DNA from: Mesostigma viride
Lineage: Eukaryota; Streptophyta; Mesostigmatophyceae; Mesostigmatales; Mesostigmataceae
Reading direction: 5' to 3'
Assembly: GCA_009746045.1 (NCBI GenBank)
Contig: RPFO01000072.1
Location: forward strand, 891,620-955,619
Length of the DNA stretch: 64,000 nt
A program made the position numbers and the translations under genes. Shown piece after piece: positions 53,601-64,000 of the stretch (position 1 is its first letter; every line of letters begins with the position of its first letter). The notes beneath the pieces were generated by a model that saw nothing but the letters and a program-made list of their open reading frames with translations, searched no databases and was not told the DNA's origin.

Positions 53601-56600
53601 GGTGGTGTTGCGGTGCTGGCTGGCTGTCCGCCTGGTTGCCTGCCTGCAGGTCCGCTTCGTATCCGATCTGCCGCCTCGTCTGCGCAAGGGGGCGGCAGGT
53701 GATGGCGGTGGTGAGCGCGGCACGGACGCTGCCATGTGCTGTTCTATGCCGTAGTGTGCTAACACGAAACAGGCATATGCGTTTGCCTATGATCTCTCTG
53801 AGAATCTTATGTAGTTTTGTGGTTGTGGGCTGCAAAACTATACGGGAAAAAGAAAAAAAAAGACCTAAGCCAGTTTCCGACGTGGATGACACAAGCGAGA
53901 CTTCAGCAACGCAATGGTTGTGATATCATCGGCCTCAGGGTGGCGAGGTGACATGGGACGACTGGCGAGACGAGTGGGAGATGGTGGCGAGGTGACATGG
54001 GTCCTTCTCGCCCACACGTACAGCGTCCACATTGGGAGTTCTGTATAGGAGGCCATTTTTGCTGCCAAACCTAATTAAAATTAGCTGGATTGGTCTTGAT
54101 TGCAAACCGGAAACCCGTGGGCTTACACGACATTAATTTGGTTTTGTTTGGTTGGTTGGTGTTAGATGTACAGCCATTGAAATCTGTCTGGGATCTCAAT
54201 ACTTTTTGTTTCCACACGTTGGATCGGCTTGTGTAGTTTGCCTCATCCGGTAGAAGCACTTGGGCAACAGACGCCACGTTTAACTAGGTATCGTTTGTTG
54301 TCTATTTGGTCGTTCAACTAGTAGCCAATCTGGAAGACCTGAAATTTGAATAGAAAACCAACAAATTGCTTTTTCTTATGGATTGGCGGAGCTTTTCCTT
54401 CATGGCCCAGTGCGCAGGAGGTGTGCTTACGTGGGTGGGGCTTTCCCCCCTTCCACTCCCCCCTCTCTTCCCCTTTCTCTTTCCCCACTCTCTTCCGCCC
54501 TTCTTCCTCCCTCCCCTCCACCTGTCCACCACCACCCCGACCAGGCGACGGCGACGAGGTGATTCGCATCGCAGTGCTTATCCCCAGCACCACGGCGGGC
54601 ACGCAGCTGGTGTCGGCCGACAGCCTCCCCATCCTCAACATCTTTCTGCCCTCCTTCCTGGGATGCCTGGAGAAGCACAGCCACCGCTACATCTACACGT
54701 ACGTGGATGACCGATGAGGCGTTGGATGATAGAAGGTAGGGGGTGGGTGCGTGGGCGGTGGGGTGCAAGGTGGTGAGTAGCACAGCCACCGCTGCATGGA
54801 CTCGTGCATGCACGGGGAAAGGGGTGCCTGTGCAGGGGGTTAATGAGTGACCATGGGCGAATGTCACACAGCGGTAGTAGATAACTGGTGAAAGGGTAGA
54901 ACTTGGTAATACGATCTACTTGCTAGGACATTATTTTAAGTAACGACTAGTTTCAATCTTGCACTACTAGTAGAGTAAGTAACTCATTTGGGGTCAGTAT
55001 ACTAGCTCTGCCACCCGGGGCCAACCATGCCTCCACGTGTAGTTGCTTTTTCGCCCCCCACAATATCCATCCGTTGCCCCCCCCCCCCCTTTTCCCCTCC
55101 ACCCACCCCCCACCCATCCGCAGGTAGAAGGCTAGTTCCCTGCCTGTTCATTTGCTTTGGGCCTTGGCTGTGCCCCTTTGCTGCTTCCCTTTGCTTTGGT
55201 TGCCCCCCTGACCAATCTGTTGTGTTTCCCAATCTGCAACCCCACCCGATCTGTTGTGCTTCCCTCGCGGTACTCGCACGCTGTACAGATGCATGGCCTA
55301 CCTTGTGTGCGTGCTCGGACGGGGCTGCCGTGCTGTGCGGCGCTCGTGCTCTGCCTTGGCCCTGCGCTGCCTATGGCCTGCATTGCCTTGGCCCTGCCTC
55401 ACGCAATATCTGCCCCTGCCCTGTGTGACGTCTGCGCCTGCGTTACCTGCGCCCTGCACTGCCTGTGCTCTGCCTTGCGTTACGTCTGCCAGCCTATACC
55501 TTGGCTACGACCAGGGTGACGGCGTGTACGACGACCACGGCAAGATGGAGCGCGTGCGCAAGCGGGTGACCACCATGGTGGGCGACTACCCCGTGCAGCT
55601 CAAGACGCTGCGCTTCCCAGTCTCCAAGAGGTAAGAGGCAAGGGGTTGCTCCCCTTTCCAAGAGGTAAGAGGCAAGGGGTTGCTCCCCCTCTCCAAGAGG
55701 TAAGAGGCAAGGGGTTGCTCCCTACCTCTTGGAGGCCATGTATCGGTGAGCACAGCGTTAGGCCACATGGCACAGGGCACCACGGGGTGAGCAACAGCGT
55801 AGGGCGAGCATGCGCTTCTTGTCGCCAAGAGGTGAGCCCACGGTAGAGGGCACATGGGATGCGTGAGTGTTTGGGGTGAGAGGGACGGACCCGCGCGCTG
55901 GGTGAGAGGGCAGCATGGGTGAGCTAGCCACATCATGGGGTGCAGGGAGTGTGCGCTATAGTGATCGCATCTTGGCACAGTGCCCCCCCATGGTGAGGGC
56001 GGCACACTCAACGGCAGGGGCTTTCGAGGACACGTTGTTGGCGGCGTTCGAGGGAGCAACAGGGGTGTTCATGCTCCAGAGAGCATGCCTGGTTGGGGCG
56101 TGCGCGGGGCAGATGTCGTGTGATGCGGAGGGGTGGGGATGGTGGCCAGTATGCATGCCAGCACCCTGGCATCCTGCTGCGTGTGCCAGCACAGTGGCAC
56201 CTATCCCCTGCTGGTCCGTGGCAGGGACATGCGCCATACGGTGGTACGGTCGATCCACGGAGCAGCGCCCGCGTTGCCTTGTTTGCGTTGGATGCCTGGG
56301 TCATGCCTGCCTCAGTGGTGTCACGTGGCGGCGTGCATCCTTGGTGTAGTCATCGTCGGTGCCTGTCATGCTTGTTACAGTTTGTCACGGACGCTGTCTG
56401 TCATCGCAAGTATTTTCTGTGATAAATGTTTTCGGCCATTCCTTGAAGCATTCCGCTGCACTGCAGCTGACCTGCCCGCTTCCCTGCGCACCAGCCAGCT
56501 CTGCGCTGCTTGGCTCCTGCCTGTGCCTGAGCCCTTCCTTCGCGTCGCACCATGCCCCCTTGAGCTCACTGGTCCTTTTCTGCTCGCACGCATGTCGTCG

Positions 56601-59600
56601 CAAAGTCTTATCAATGTCTAATCACGGAGTCTTATCAATGTCTTATCACGGCGCCTTATCAATGTCTTATCACGGCGCCTTATCAATGCCCGCAGTCGCA
56701 GCACACCGTTCGTGGGGTCGATTCTCACGCCATCCCCCACCCTGCTTTCCTCTATCTCACCGGTTCCCCCGTGCTGGCCCACGCGCGCAGCACCACATTT
56801 GTGTGGAACGGGTTGTTCAAGGTGGCCTACAACGACGGAGCGGATTACTTCATTGCGGTGGGTGGCGCACCGACATCTTTCAGGCCTCGTTGGACAGTTT
56901 GGGAGGCTAGAGGCATGCGCTTCATGCAAATTTTCTTCTAGCTGTTGCATCGCATGGGAGGTGTGTGCCATGACAGCAGGTGCCATGACAACAGGTGCGG
57001 AGACAACAGGTGACGAAAGCGCGGGTCCGTTTCGTGGGCAGCCTGGCAGCGTGATGATAGATTTGTGCGAGATGCCAACGCCAGCACAACCATGGTGGGG
57101 GTGGGGTGGGGTGGGGTCTGGGGGAGCAACTGAGTGGATACAGGCTCGCACAGGACTTTGTTAGCAGCTGTGGCATTTGCATGCGCATGGAGCAGATGCA
57201 AGCACACCTGAGCAAACTCACATCTGGTCATGTGAGCACGTACAACCACCTCGGATGAGGCATCCCTCTGCTCGCAACATGCCTTATCCCCTCGCCCCTC
57301 TCCAACCGTTGCTGTTGTTTTCCCAACCCCTGACCCGCCCCCAGGTGCACGATGACTCGGAGTTTTACCCCGCGCCGGGCCGATACTGGTCGGATGTGCT
57401 CGTCAACTCGCTCATGGTGAGCCACCTTTGCGTGTAGCTCTATCCCCAGGCATTGGGTCAACTCACACATGGTGAGTTAGCTTAGCGTGCATGGTGATTC
57501 CTCTTCATTTTTTTGTGCGCCAGCTTTGTTCATAGGTAGGTCGATTTGCTCCCAATCGGTGGGTTTGTTTGTCATTTGTCATTTGTCATTTGTCGTTTGC
57601 CATCCAGGGGCTGTCTGGTTCTACCGTTCACATCCAAGCTTGGTTGGATCCACTCCTCATGCAGGACAAGGGAGAATACTCCTGCTCCATCAGGCCAGGC
57701 CATGGGCAGGTCATCCAGGCCATGACTATCAGGTCATTCAAGCGCCGTCAACCCGCCGCCACGAATCATCCTTCCCTCCCTCCTCCCTTCCTTCCTTCCT
57801 TCCTTCCTTCCTTCCTTCCTTCCTTCCTTCCTTCCTTCCTTCCTTCCTTCCTTCCTTCCTTCCTTCCTTCCTTCCTTCCTTCCTTCCTTCCTTCCTTCCT
57901 TCCTTCCTTCCTTCCTTCCTTCCTTCCTTCCTTCCTTCCTTCCTTCCTTCCTTCCTTCCTTCCTTCCTTCCTTCCTTCCTTCCTTCCTTCCTTCCTTCCT
58001 TCCTTCCTTCCTTCCTTCCTTCCTTCCACGTCGCTTTTCCAGCCGTGTCACTAGCTGTCTTGCTTCGGCCCATGAGCAGTGCTCGTTGGTAACTTCTGGC
58101 GGCTGCCATCCTTCCCCCCATGGCCCCCGCGTTTCCTAGTAAGACACCTCCATCGTTCTTGTCGGTAGACTGGGTTGCAGCTGGTTGAGGTGCAGGTGGA
58201 TTGCGGGCATACTTGATGTATTGCGGGCCCACTTGATCCCTATCCCGCCTCTCATGGACTTTGGTGTTGGTGAAATGGACCTCACTCTATTTGCGTGGCT
58301 CTGCGTTGTACCTGCTGGGTCTTCAACCGGCCCTCTTTTTGCCTGCTGGCTTGCCCGTTGCTTTCCATCCTTTCCATCCTTTCCACAATGCCCGTCATGG
58401 ATGATGGCGTCATGGCCAGAGCAACGTGCTCAAGCGCAACTTTGGCGTCGCGGGCCCCTTGGACATGCGCAACCCCAACATGGTCACGCACTGGTGGGTG
58501 CCTACAGTGACGCCACAGTGACCAGACAAAGGGTAGTTATCGAGGTAGATGCAGGGTGCGCGGTGGACATGCACAACCCCAACATGGTCACGCACGGGTG
58601 GGTGCCTACAGTGACGCCACAGTGACCAGACAAAGGGTAGTTATCGAGGTAGATGCAGGGTGCTCGGTGGACATGCACAACCCCAACATGGTCACGCACG
58701 GGTGGGTGCCTACAGTGACGTCACAGTGACCAGACAAAGGGTAGTTATCGAGGTAGATGCAGGGTGCTCGGTGGACATGCACAACCCCAACATGGTCACG
58801 CACGGGTGGGTGCCTACAGTGACGCCACAGTGACCAGACAAAGGGTAGTTATCGAGGTAGATGCAGGGTGCGTGGTGGACATGCACAACCCCAACATGGT
58901 CACGCACGGGTGGGTGCCTACAGTGACGCCACAGTGACCAGACAAAGGGTAGTTCTCGAGGTAGATGCAGGGTGCATGGTGGACATGCACAACCCCAACA
59001 TGGTCACGCACGGGTGGGTGCCACTGGATATGCCACGATACATCGGTCAACGGTATCGCGCACGGTGGAGGGAGGTAATCCCACCGGTGGAGGGCGGGGC
59101 ACCGGGTGACCGGGTGCGAGAGGATGTGGTATGAAAGGAACGGGTCAGCGAGAGGGCGTGCTGGGGGGAAGATATGAAACATCAGCAGGTCGCGGGATAC
59201 GGTCCTGTAACAGCATCATGGACAAAAGGAAGCGTTGGGTCGGGATAGATATTCTGTGGTCAATCCAGCATATGAAGTATTATTGGTCGGGATGGTTGTG
59301 GGTCGGGGATGGATCTGAACGTCGCTGCAGATGGTGACTTGCTTCTGGACGGAGTGCTGCGTTCAGGTGGTGGCGGTGATGATAGGCCTGTCATGCGCAG
59401 ATTGGATGGATTTATGTGCACGTTTGCTAGTACTTTTCACCGTTGCAGCCCCTGGCAGCGCATGCCGTCTCTCGCACAACCTTGTCCCTGTGCCCTCTGT
59501 TGGCTCCATCGGTTCCGTGCGATGGCAGCGGATAAGGAAGGCAGCGGGCGGGGAACAGGGCGCCGTGTGCATCGAGAGCCACCAGAATGTGCTAATAAAC

Positions 59601-61623
59601 GACCTCCCCAGCATTCTCGTTATTCTTTTTGCACTAGTAGAAGCATATATGATGGAGGGTACGATGTCATAATTCATGGGTCCAGATGCATTTTCTTCTT
59701 TTTTGGATCATGCGTGACCAACCACCCCACCATACTTTGTGCATGCACCACTATATCTTGTGCATGCGTCCCAAGTGTGCCACCCTAGTGTGCCACAACA
59801 TAGTTGGGCCCTGGTGGCCCAATCGTGAAGCCATGCCGTCGTGTGCCATTTGTTTCAAGGATGCACAAAGCATGGGCATATGACACACCGTGCGGCAAAC
59901 AGGATGCATGGAAGTGTGGATTGTTGGTGGTGCACTGTGCTCCCATGACCATTCACATCGTCTGGTATCTGCGTCAACCTTTCCACAATCCAATTTGCGT
60001 GCGTGCTTCCTGTCGTGCTTTCTGTCCTGCTGCCGCGCCGCCCTGCCCAGCTTTGTGCACCGATCGCACATGGAGATCTTTGGCAGCTTGTTCCCGCACC
60101 ACCTGAGCAACCAGGAGCACGACGAGTGGATTTCCCGCGTTTACGGGTTCAAGAACACGTTCCTGCACACCAACGTGCAGGTGGGTGGAGGCTGTACTGG
60201 CATTGTGCACATGAGCTTACAGTCGCTCCTTGTCGTTGCTGCACAGTGCACACCCGAAATACAGCCGAGTGCTGAAGGTGGCACTGTGAACATTGAACGG
60301 TTGCCTCTAAGTTAATAGTAGTATACCTCGGTTCTGCACAACCATGCGCAAGGTGATGGGCGCTTTGCGGTGTCTCGAGGAATTGTGGACTGAAAACTTG
60401 TGGGGTGGGATGAAGAGCTGTCGTGGGGGTGGGCCAGTGTGACATGAATGCCCAGTGCATTGCTGAATAACATATTTTTATAAGATAATATGATCATGTG
60501 ATAGTAGATTAGAGTTTTGTAGGTAGAGATTAGCAGTCTAGGTAGAGAAGTAATGCAGATTGAAAGCTGGGGATTAAGGAGTACTAAGGAGACGTTGGTA
60601 TCTGAAGAGTAGGTATGTGAGGAGTTAGTGCTTGTTTTTGTTTTGTTCTCGCGATCTCCTCGAGCTCCGTCCTTGCCCCATATGCCACTTTCATTGGGAG
60701 CACTTTTACTTCGAGCAGCCATCGCTCGTTTGCCCTACGCAAGGCAACAGGCGCCTGCAAACACCACATTGCGCGCCCACCCCTTGCACCCGGACTGCTC
60801 GTGCGCCATCGTGCGCTCGGGCTGTCCTTCCCTTTGTCGCCACCCCATTCCTCTCCTCACGTTTCCTGCGTCGTCCGCGACCAGCAAAGGATGCTCCTCG
60901 GAAGGACAGCATCATTACAGTACTAGTTACAAGATGCACACGATACAGTCATAGCACATCGTGTTTATGCCATCATCATTACTGTACTAGTTACAAGATG
61001 CACACTATACGGTTATAGCACATCGTGTTTATGCCATCATCATTACTGTACTAGTTACAAGATGCACACTAAACGGTTATAGCACATCGTGTTTATGCCA
61101 TCATCATTACTGTACTAGTTACAAGATGCACACTATACGGTTATAGCACATCGTGTTTATGCCATCATCATTACAGTACTAGTTACAAGATGCACACTAT
61201 ACGGTTATAGCAGATCATGTTTGTGCCATCCTAGAATCGCATGCATCAGTAACATTGATTGTGTTAAGTTACATTGATTGTGTTAAGTTTAACCAAGACC
61301 CTTTTTTCTTTTCAGACGTTATCGCACGTCATCGCACCGCCTTGTTCCCTGCCTTTGCCCCTGTACACCGCATGCACAACTCATTCATGCCACGCTTGCC
61401 CTCTCCACCCAAATGCCCCCCATACTGCCGTTTGCAGGTCTACAACACGCACCGCTTCACGGGCCGCGCGCGCGTGTGCCCCCTGGGCAAGCGCATCGTG
61501 GACAACGCCATCCATGTGGGGGCGGCCGCGCTCAAGCGGTGGCTCACACAGCAGCTGGGGGTGGCCCCGGGCGGGGGGCAGGGTACCGAGCTCTGGGTGC
61601 TGATGCAGGGGATTGGCACGTGA
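50688..61623 (+). CDS. Type II membrane protein, putative two-module glycosyltransferase
   Basis: Exons 50688-51854, 53650-53698, 54545-54698, 55493-55630, 56791-56857, 57345-57416, 58420-58493, 60051-60180, 61438-61623; all GT-AG, phases consistent, 678 residues. Residues about 22-48 form one membrane helix (VIVAAIFLVNATIFLANV), giving a Golgi-type signal-anchor topology. Module 1 (about 90-330) has HPKIVSFANSKVMHHL, VLVGSIHQWHPELSISLYE and an EPWGYLSAWIDN segment, resembling DUF1647-type glycosyltransferase-like proteins. Module 2 (about 410-660) has RIAVLIPSTTAG, YLGYDQGDGVYDD, TTFVWNGLFKVAYNDGADYF followed by IAVHDDSEFY (candidate metal-binding DD), NFGVAGPLDMRNPNMVTHCF, HRSHMEIFGSLFP, DEWISRVYG; this matches a conserved protist/algal family of probable GT-A enzymes. 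Donor and acceptor substrates are unknown. A second Met at 50694 is an equally good start. Confidence 0.83.
51887..51995 (+). repeat. Donor-like GTAAGTGGGGT repeat next to a true 5' splice site
   Basis: About eight irregular 10-12-bp units (GTAAGTGGGGT, GTATGTGGGGT, GTGAGTGGGGT) begin 33 bp after the exon-1 donor of the glycosyltransferase-like gene; several units are themselves near-consensus 5' splice sites. Confidence 0.85.
52164..52636 (+). repeat. 52-bp minisatellite, nine copies
   Basis: Unit with core GGTTGGACACCCGTGCTGTG and GGATGTCTTGACGCATGCGG, nearly identical between copies, in intron 1 of the glycosyltransferase-like gene. The minus strand is open in three frames through it; artefact of the array. 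Confidence 0.95.
53031..53200 (+). repeat. 34-bp minisatellite, five copies
   Basis: Unit AGACATTGCTGGCCTGGCCG plus CTGGATGGGAGAAA, in intron 1, following a copy of the dispersed motif GATTTCTGGCCTGCGCTGGT (52961-52980). Confidence 0.9.
54776..54806 (+). repeat. Copy of exon-3 end in intron 3
   Basis: Exon 3 ends AGCACAGCCACCGCTACATC then TACAC and GTACGTG; 80 bp on, the intron has AGCACAGCCACCGCTGCATG then GACTC and GTGCATG. The donor GT is present in both, though the copy is no longer a good site. Confidence 0.8.
55621..55722 (+). repeat. Exon-4 end and 5' splice site in three tandem copies
   Basis: CCAAGAG then GTAAGAGGCAAGGGGTTGCT occurs three times, donors at 55631, 55665 and 55700 (34-35-bp period). 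All three are equally good AG-GTAAGA donors. Using either downstream donor would read AGG TAA, an immediate stop. Confidence 0.95.
57457..57480 (+). repeat. Copy of exon-6 end and donor in intron 6
   Basis: Exon 6 ends GTCAACTCGCTCATG then GTGAGCC; 55 bp on, the intron reads GTCAACTCACACATG then GTGAGTT, which is a stronger donor than the one used by the reading frame. Confidence 0.85.
57781..58027. repeat. CCTT tetranucleotide microsatellite
   Basis: About 240 bp of uninterrupted TTCC/CCTT repeat in intron 6; pure pyrimidine in gene sense. Frames through it are artefacts. Confidence 0.97.
58494..59030 (+). repeat. 104-bp array made of exon-7 end plus donor, five intronic copies
   Basis: Exon 7 ends ATGCGCAACCCCAACATGGT, CACGCACTG, then GTGGGTGCC. 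The intron repeats this about every 104 bp (copies start near 58562, 58666, 58770, 58874, 58978), each with ATGCACAACCCCAACATGGT, CACGCACGG and GTGGGTGCC, so each carries a donor of equal quality. Confidence 0.95.
60910..61228 (+). repeat. 64-bp minisatellite, five copies
   Basis: Unit with cores CATCATTACTGTACTAGTTA and AGCACATCGTGTTTATGC, in the last intron of the glycosyltransferase-like gene; the fifth copy is more diverged at its right end. Confidence 0.9.
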
Positions 61624-61920
61624 GGGCAGGTGTGTCCGTGGTGGTTGGTGATGCAAGGGGTGGGCACATGAGGGCAGGTGTGTCCGTGGTGGTTGGTGAT
61701 GCCAGGGGTGGGCACGTGAGGGCAGGTGTGTCCGTGGTGGTTGGTGATGCAAGGGGTGGGCACATGAGGGCAGGTGTGTCCGTGGTGGTTGGTGATGCCA
61801 GGGGTGGGCACGTGAGGGCAGGTGTGTCCGTGGTGGTTGGTGATGCCAGGGGTGGGCACGTGAGGGCAGGTGTGTCCGTGGTGGTTGGTGATGCAAGGGG
61901 TGGGCACGTGAGGGCAAGTA
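61602..61920 (+). repeat. 48-bp array starting at the stop codon, about 6.6 copies
   Basis: The last codons and stop (GATGCAGGGGATTGGCACG, TGA) begin an array whose later units read GATGC(A/C)AGGGGTGGGCAC(A/G)TGA, then GGGCAGGTGTGTCCGTGGTG. The stop-codon segment has thus been amplified into the 3' UTR. Confidence 0.93.
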
Positions 61921-64000
61921 TCTGCGGTTGCGGCGGGCAGCAGGCTTCTTAAGCGTGAAAGGTTTGGGGCGTGGTCGTGAAGATGGGGGCATGTTTGGAG
62001 ATGGGCTAGGTGCATGACTGTCCCGTCCGCGCATATCCTGCTAGAAGTGGTGAAAAAAAACATCAGATTCATGTTTGCCGGGAGATGTCTTTGTCTTTCG
62101 TTTGGAGATGTCTTTAGTGTGCACCATGATGTCTTTACGCATGTGGTGCTGCACGCATTCAGCGGCGTCTTTGTTTCGCGCGCCGTCCACACCTGGATTT
62201 TGTGCATGGAATGCACGCTTGCCACCTGGACGCCTGTTTCGAATGTTGCCGGCCCCTCTGCCTGTATGTTCTCAACCCAATGACACCCAGCTGCGTGTAG
62301 TTCTAGGCTTCGCGAGGGCCTTTTCATCTATTGGTTTTATTTAGATAATTTTCACCCCTCGTCTGAAGTAATAAGATGCTATCATTCAGTAATAAGATGC
62401 CATCATTCAGTAATAAGATGCTATCATTCAGTAATAAGATGTGATCATTCAGTAATAAGATGCTATCATTCAGTAATAAGATGCTATCATTCAGTAATAA
62501 GATGCTATCATTCAAAGGGACCCTCCTGTACGGATGTAGGTTGCGCCGATCTCTCGCGGGCTGTCTCGTGATCGCCCCCACATTCTCGCGCGCGCTGTCT
62601 CGTGATCGCTTCCGCACCCTCGCGCACGGTGTTCGTGACCGCCCCCACATCCTCGCCACGGCTGACCTTCGCCACCACGTGCGTGCCACATCGCCACCTT
62701 GCTGGATGCAGGTGCAGGCGTGCAGCGCACACAAGGTCGCCCAGACGCACGCGCTCGGTTGCCGCGTGAGCCATGCCGCCGTCGCGGGTGACAGAAGCAG
62801 GGCTGGTGGGTCAAGGAAGGCAGCGAAAAAGCTGCGTCAAGAAAAGGCAGCAGAACCGCGGACTGCCAATTAAGCAGATGCCATGTGGCCTGCCAGCCCT
62901 TCTCGTGACCCGTGAACGGGAGGCACCCAGAGGCACAAGTAGCTGCCAGCTGCAAATGGGGATGCGAGCGATGATCCCAGGGGAGTGGGCCGTAGTGGGC
63001 TGTGGAATGAGGAGACTGGCATGCAACCACCTACTGCTTGCGGAGCTATAGCAGGGAGTGATGGCGACGGGATGTGGGAGAGATGCGTACAGGCGATGCG
63101 GTGCCGGTCATCCAAGGCACTTATGCTGCTGGTGATGGCATATGACACTGGCGGTGCTGGGGGCGCAAAGTGAGCCAGAGTGCACGCGGAAGGGGACGGC
63201 CACTCGCTCGGAAGCGATGCAAACGACTGGCGAGGGTAACTGGACAATGTCCTGCGCAGTTGCAACGGGCGCCTGCATCCATCCCAGCGAAACGGTGTCT
63301 GAAACGCCAGCGGCGGCCCTGGCCATGCCGTGCTTTGCTGGACTGTGGCCACCATGCTGCGTGACATGAGCCGGTGGTTAATGTTCCGAAGTTTTGTGTT
63401 ACAGGCTTCTGAGTGCAACCATTTCCCCGTACTTCCCCTTGGTGCCACGATGGCGCCAGCCACGACGGCGGGGGACCCTGCACGCCAAATGCCCAGGCGG
63501 CAGCCCGCTGTAAACCTCGGCAGTAGAGCTCTAGCAAGACGGCAGCTCCGCACGGTGTTGGGTTCTCGTCGCATCGCACCACTCCCATCCCATCGCGTCA
63601 ATGTCCTGCAGCTGCAGTGTTGACGAGATGCGTCGGGTCCCCATGGAGAGGGCAAATGAAGGGGGTTAAACTTGGTGGGGCCGCACATCTACAGGAGTCA
63701 CAAGCGGTAGGCGGGTGTGGCGCGGCCCACGCGTAGAGTGACAGCTGTGTGGGGGGGGGGGAAGCGCCCTGGGGACTAGCAGATCGCGAAGCTGGCCCAT
63801 GTTGAGGGTTGAAAGCATCCCAAAGCATTCTAGCCTGCCCACTGGGCTACCCCGCCGCCCCCTGGTCGGCTAGGGCAGGCCACCGTGTGTAACAAACCTG
63901 TCGCCACCTGCCCAGACGGCTGCCGGGTGGGGAGCCTCTGCCTGCCACGGACCCCGTGTGCGAATGCCAGCATGAACATAAACTCATGGAAATACTGCCT
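61921..64000. other. Right-hand flank, no supportable gene
   Basis: No conserved family is visible in any frame. It contains a 21-bp array (62368-62515) and a roughly 35-bp degenerate repeat (62545-62660, core CTGTCTCGTGATCG). Frames of 70-270 codons exist on both strands in this GC-rich stretch, but they overlap one another and carry no motif. Confidence 0.5.
62368..62515 (+). repeat. 21-bp minisatellite, seven copies
   Basis: Unit AGTAATAAGATGCTATCATT plus C, with two single-unit variants (GCCATC, GTGATC). Confidence 0.95.

Noticed and set aside
62870-63688. 272-codon minus-strand frame at the right edge
   Set aside because: No motif, overlapping open frames on both strands, no splice-consistent neighbours; typical of GC-rich non-coding DNA.
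63800-63870. tRNA-like D-arm wording on the minus strand (TAGCCCAGTGGGCAGG)
   Set aside because: No T-arm (GGTTCRANYCC) at the right distance and no acceptor stem pairing.

Overview
This window is nuclear DNA of a photosynthetic eukaryote, most likely a green alga. The evidence is a plastid fibrillin with a transit-peptide-like N terminus, CCCTAAA (plant-type) telomere-like sequence inside an intron, GC-rich exons with GT-AG spliceosomal introns, L1-like LINEs and a Mutator-like (MULE) DNA transposon. The extreme load of micro- and minisatellites in introns recalls prasinophyte genomes such as Cymbomonas, but I cannot fix the species from sequence alone.

Layout. 1-1754: no gene, small tandem repeats. 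1755-5990: a nest of LINE copies, including one with an intact ORF1 protein, no ORF2 and 11-bp target-site duplications. 7058-17947 (minus): a class-3 (sn1-DAG-type) lipase whose introns carry huge satellites. 18905-22810 (plus): spliceosomal Sm D1, four exons. 23452-25413 (plus): a 5'-truncated LINE with an 11-bp target-site duplication. 25551-30032 (minus): a divergent PAP2 (DUF212-type) membrane protein. 30462-44200: a 13.7-kb MULE with about 260-bp terminal inverted repeats, holding one multi-exon transposase gene of about 1,750 codons and later nested LINE tails and a minisatellite. 44457-47699 (plus): plastid fibrillin. 50688-61623 (plus): a nine-exon, 678-residue type II membrane protein that looks like a two-module glycosyltransferase. 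61624-64000: repeats, no gene I can support.

The exon chains were built by hand from splice sites plus reading phase. For Sm D1, the PAP2-like gene, fibrillin, the glycosyltransferase-like gene and the lipase core the summed exon length is an exact multiple of three with the phase kept at every junction. For the transposase it works only if one base is missing inside an Asn/Ser-coding microsatellite near 33756.

Two observations stand out. First, the MULE sits in the short divergent promoter between the PAP2-like gene (starts 430 bp to its left) and fibrillin (starts 257 bp to its right). Second, in three host genes the DNA just across exon edges (5' splice sites, one 3' splice site and two stop codons) has been copied in tandem into the neighbouring intron or 3' flank, some copies keeping perfect 5' splice sites. 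This looks like a genome-specific way of growing introns and is the most interesting undescribed pattern here.
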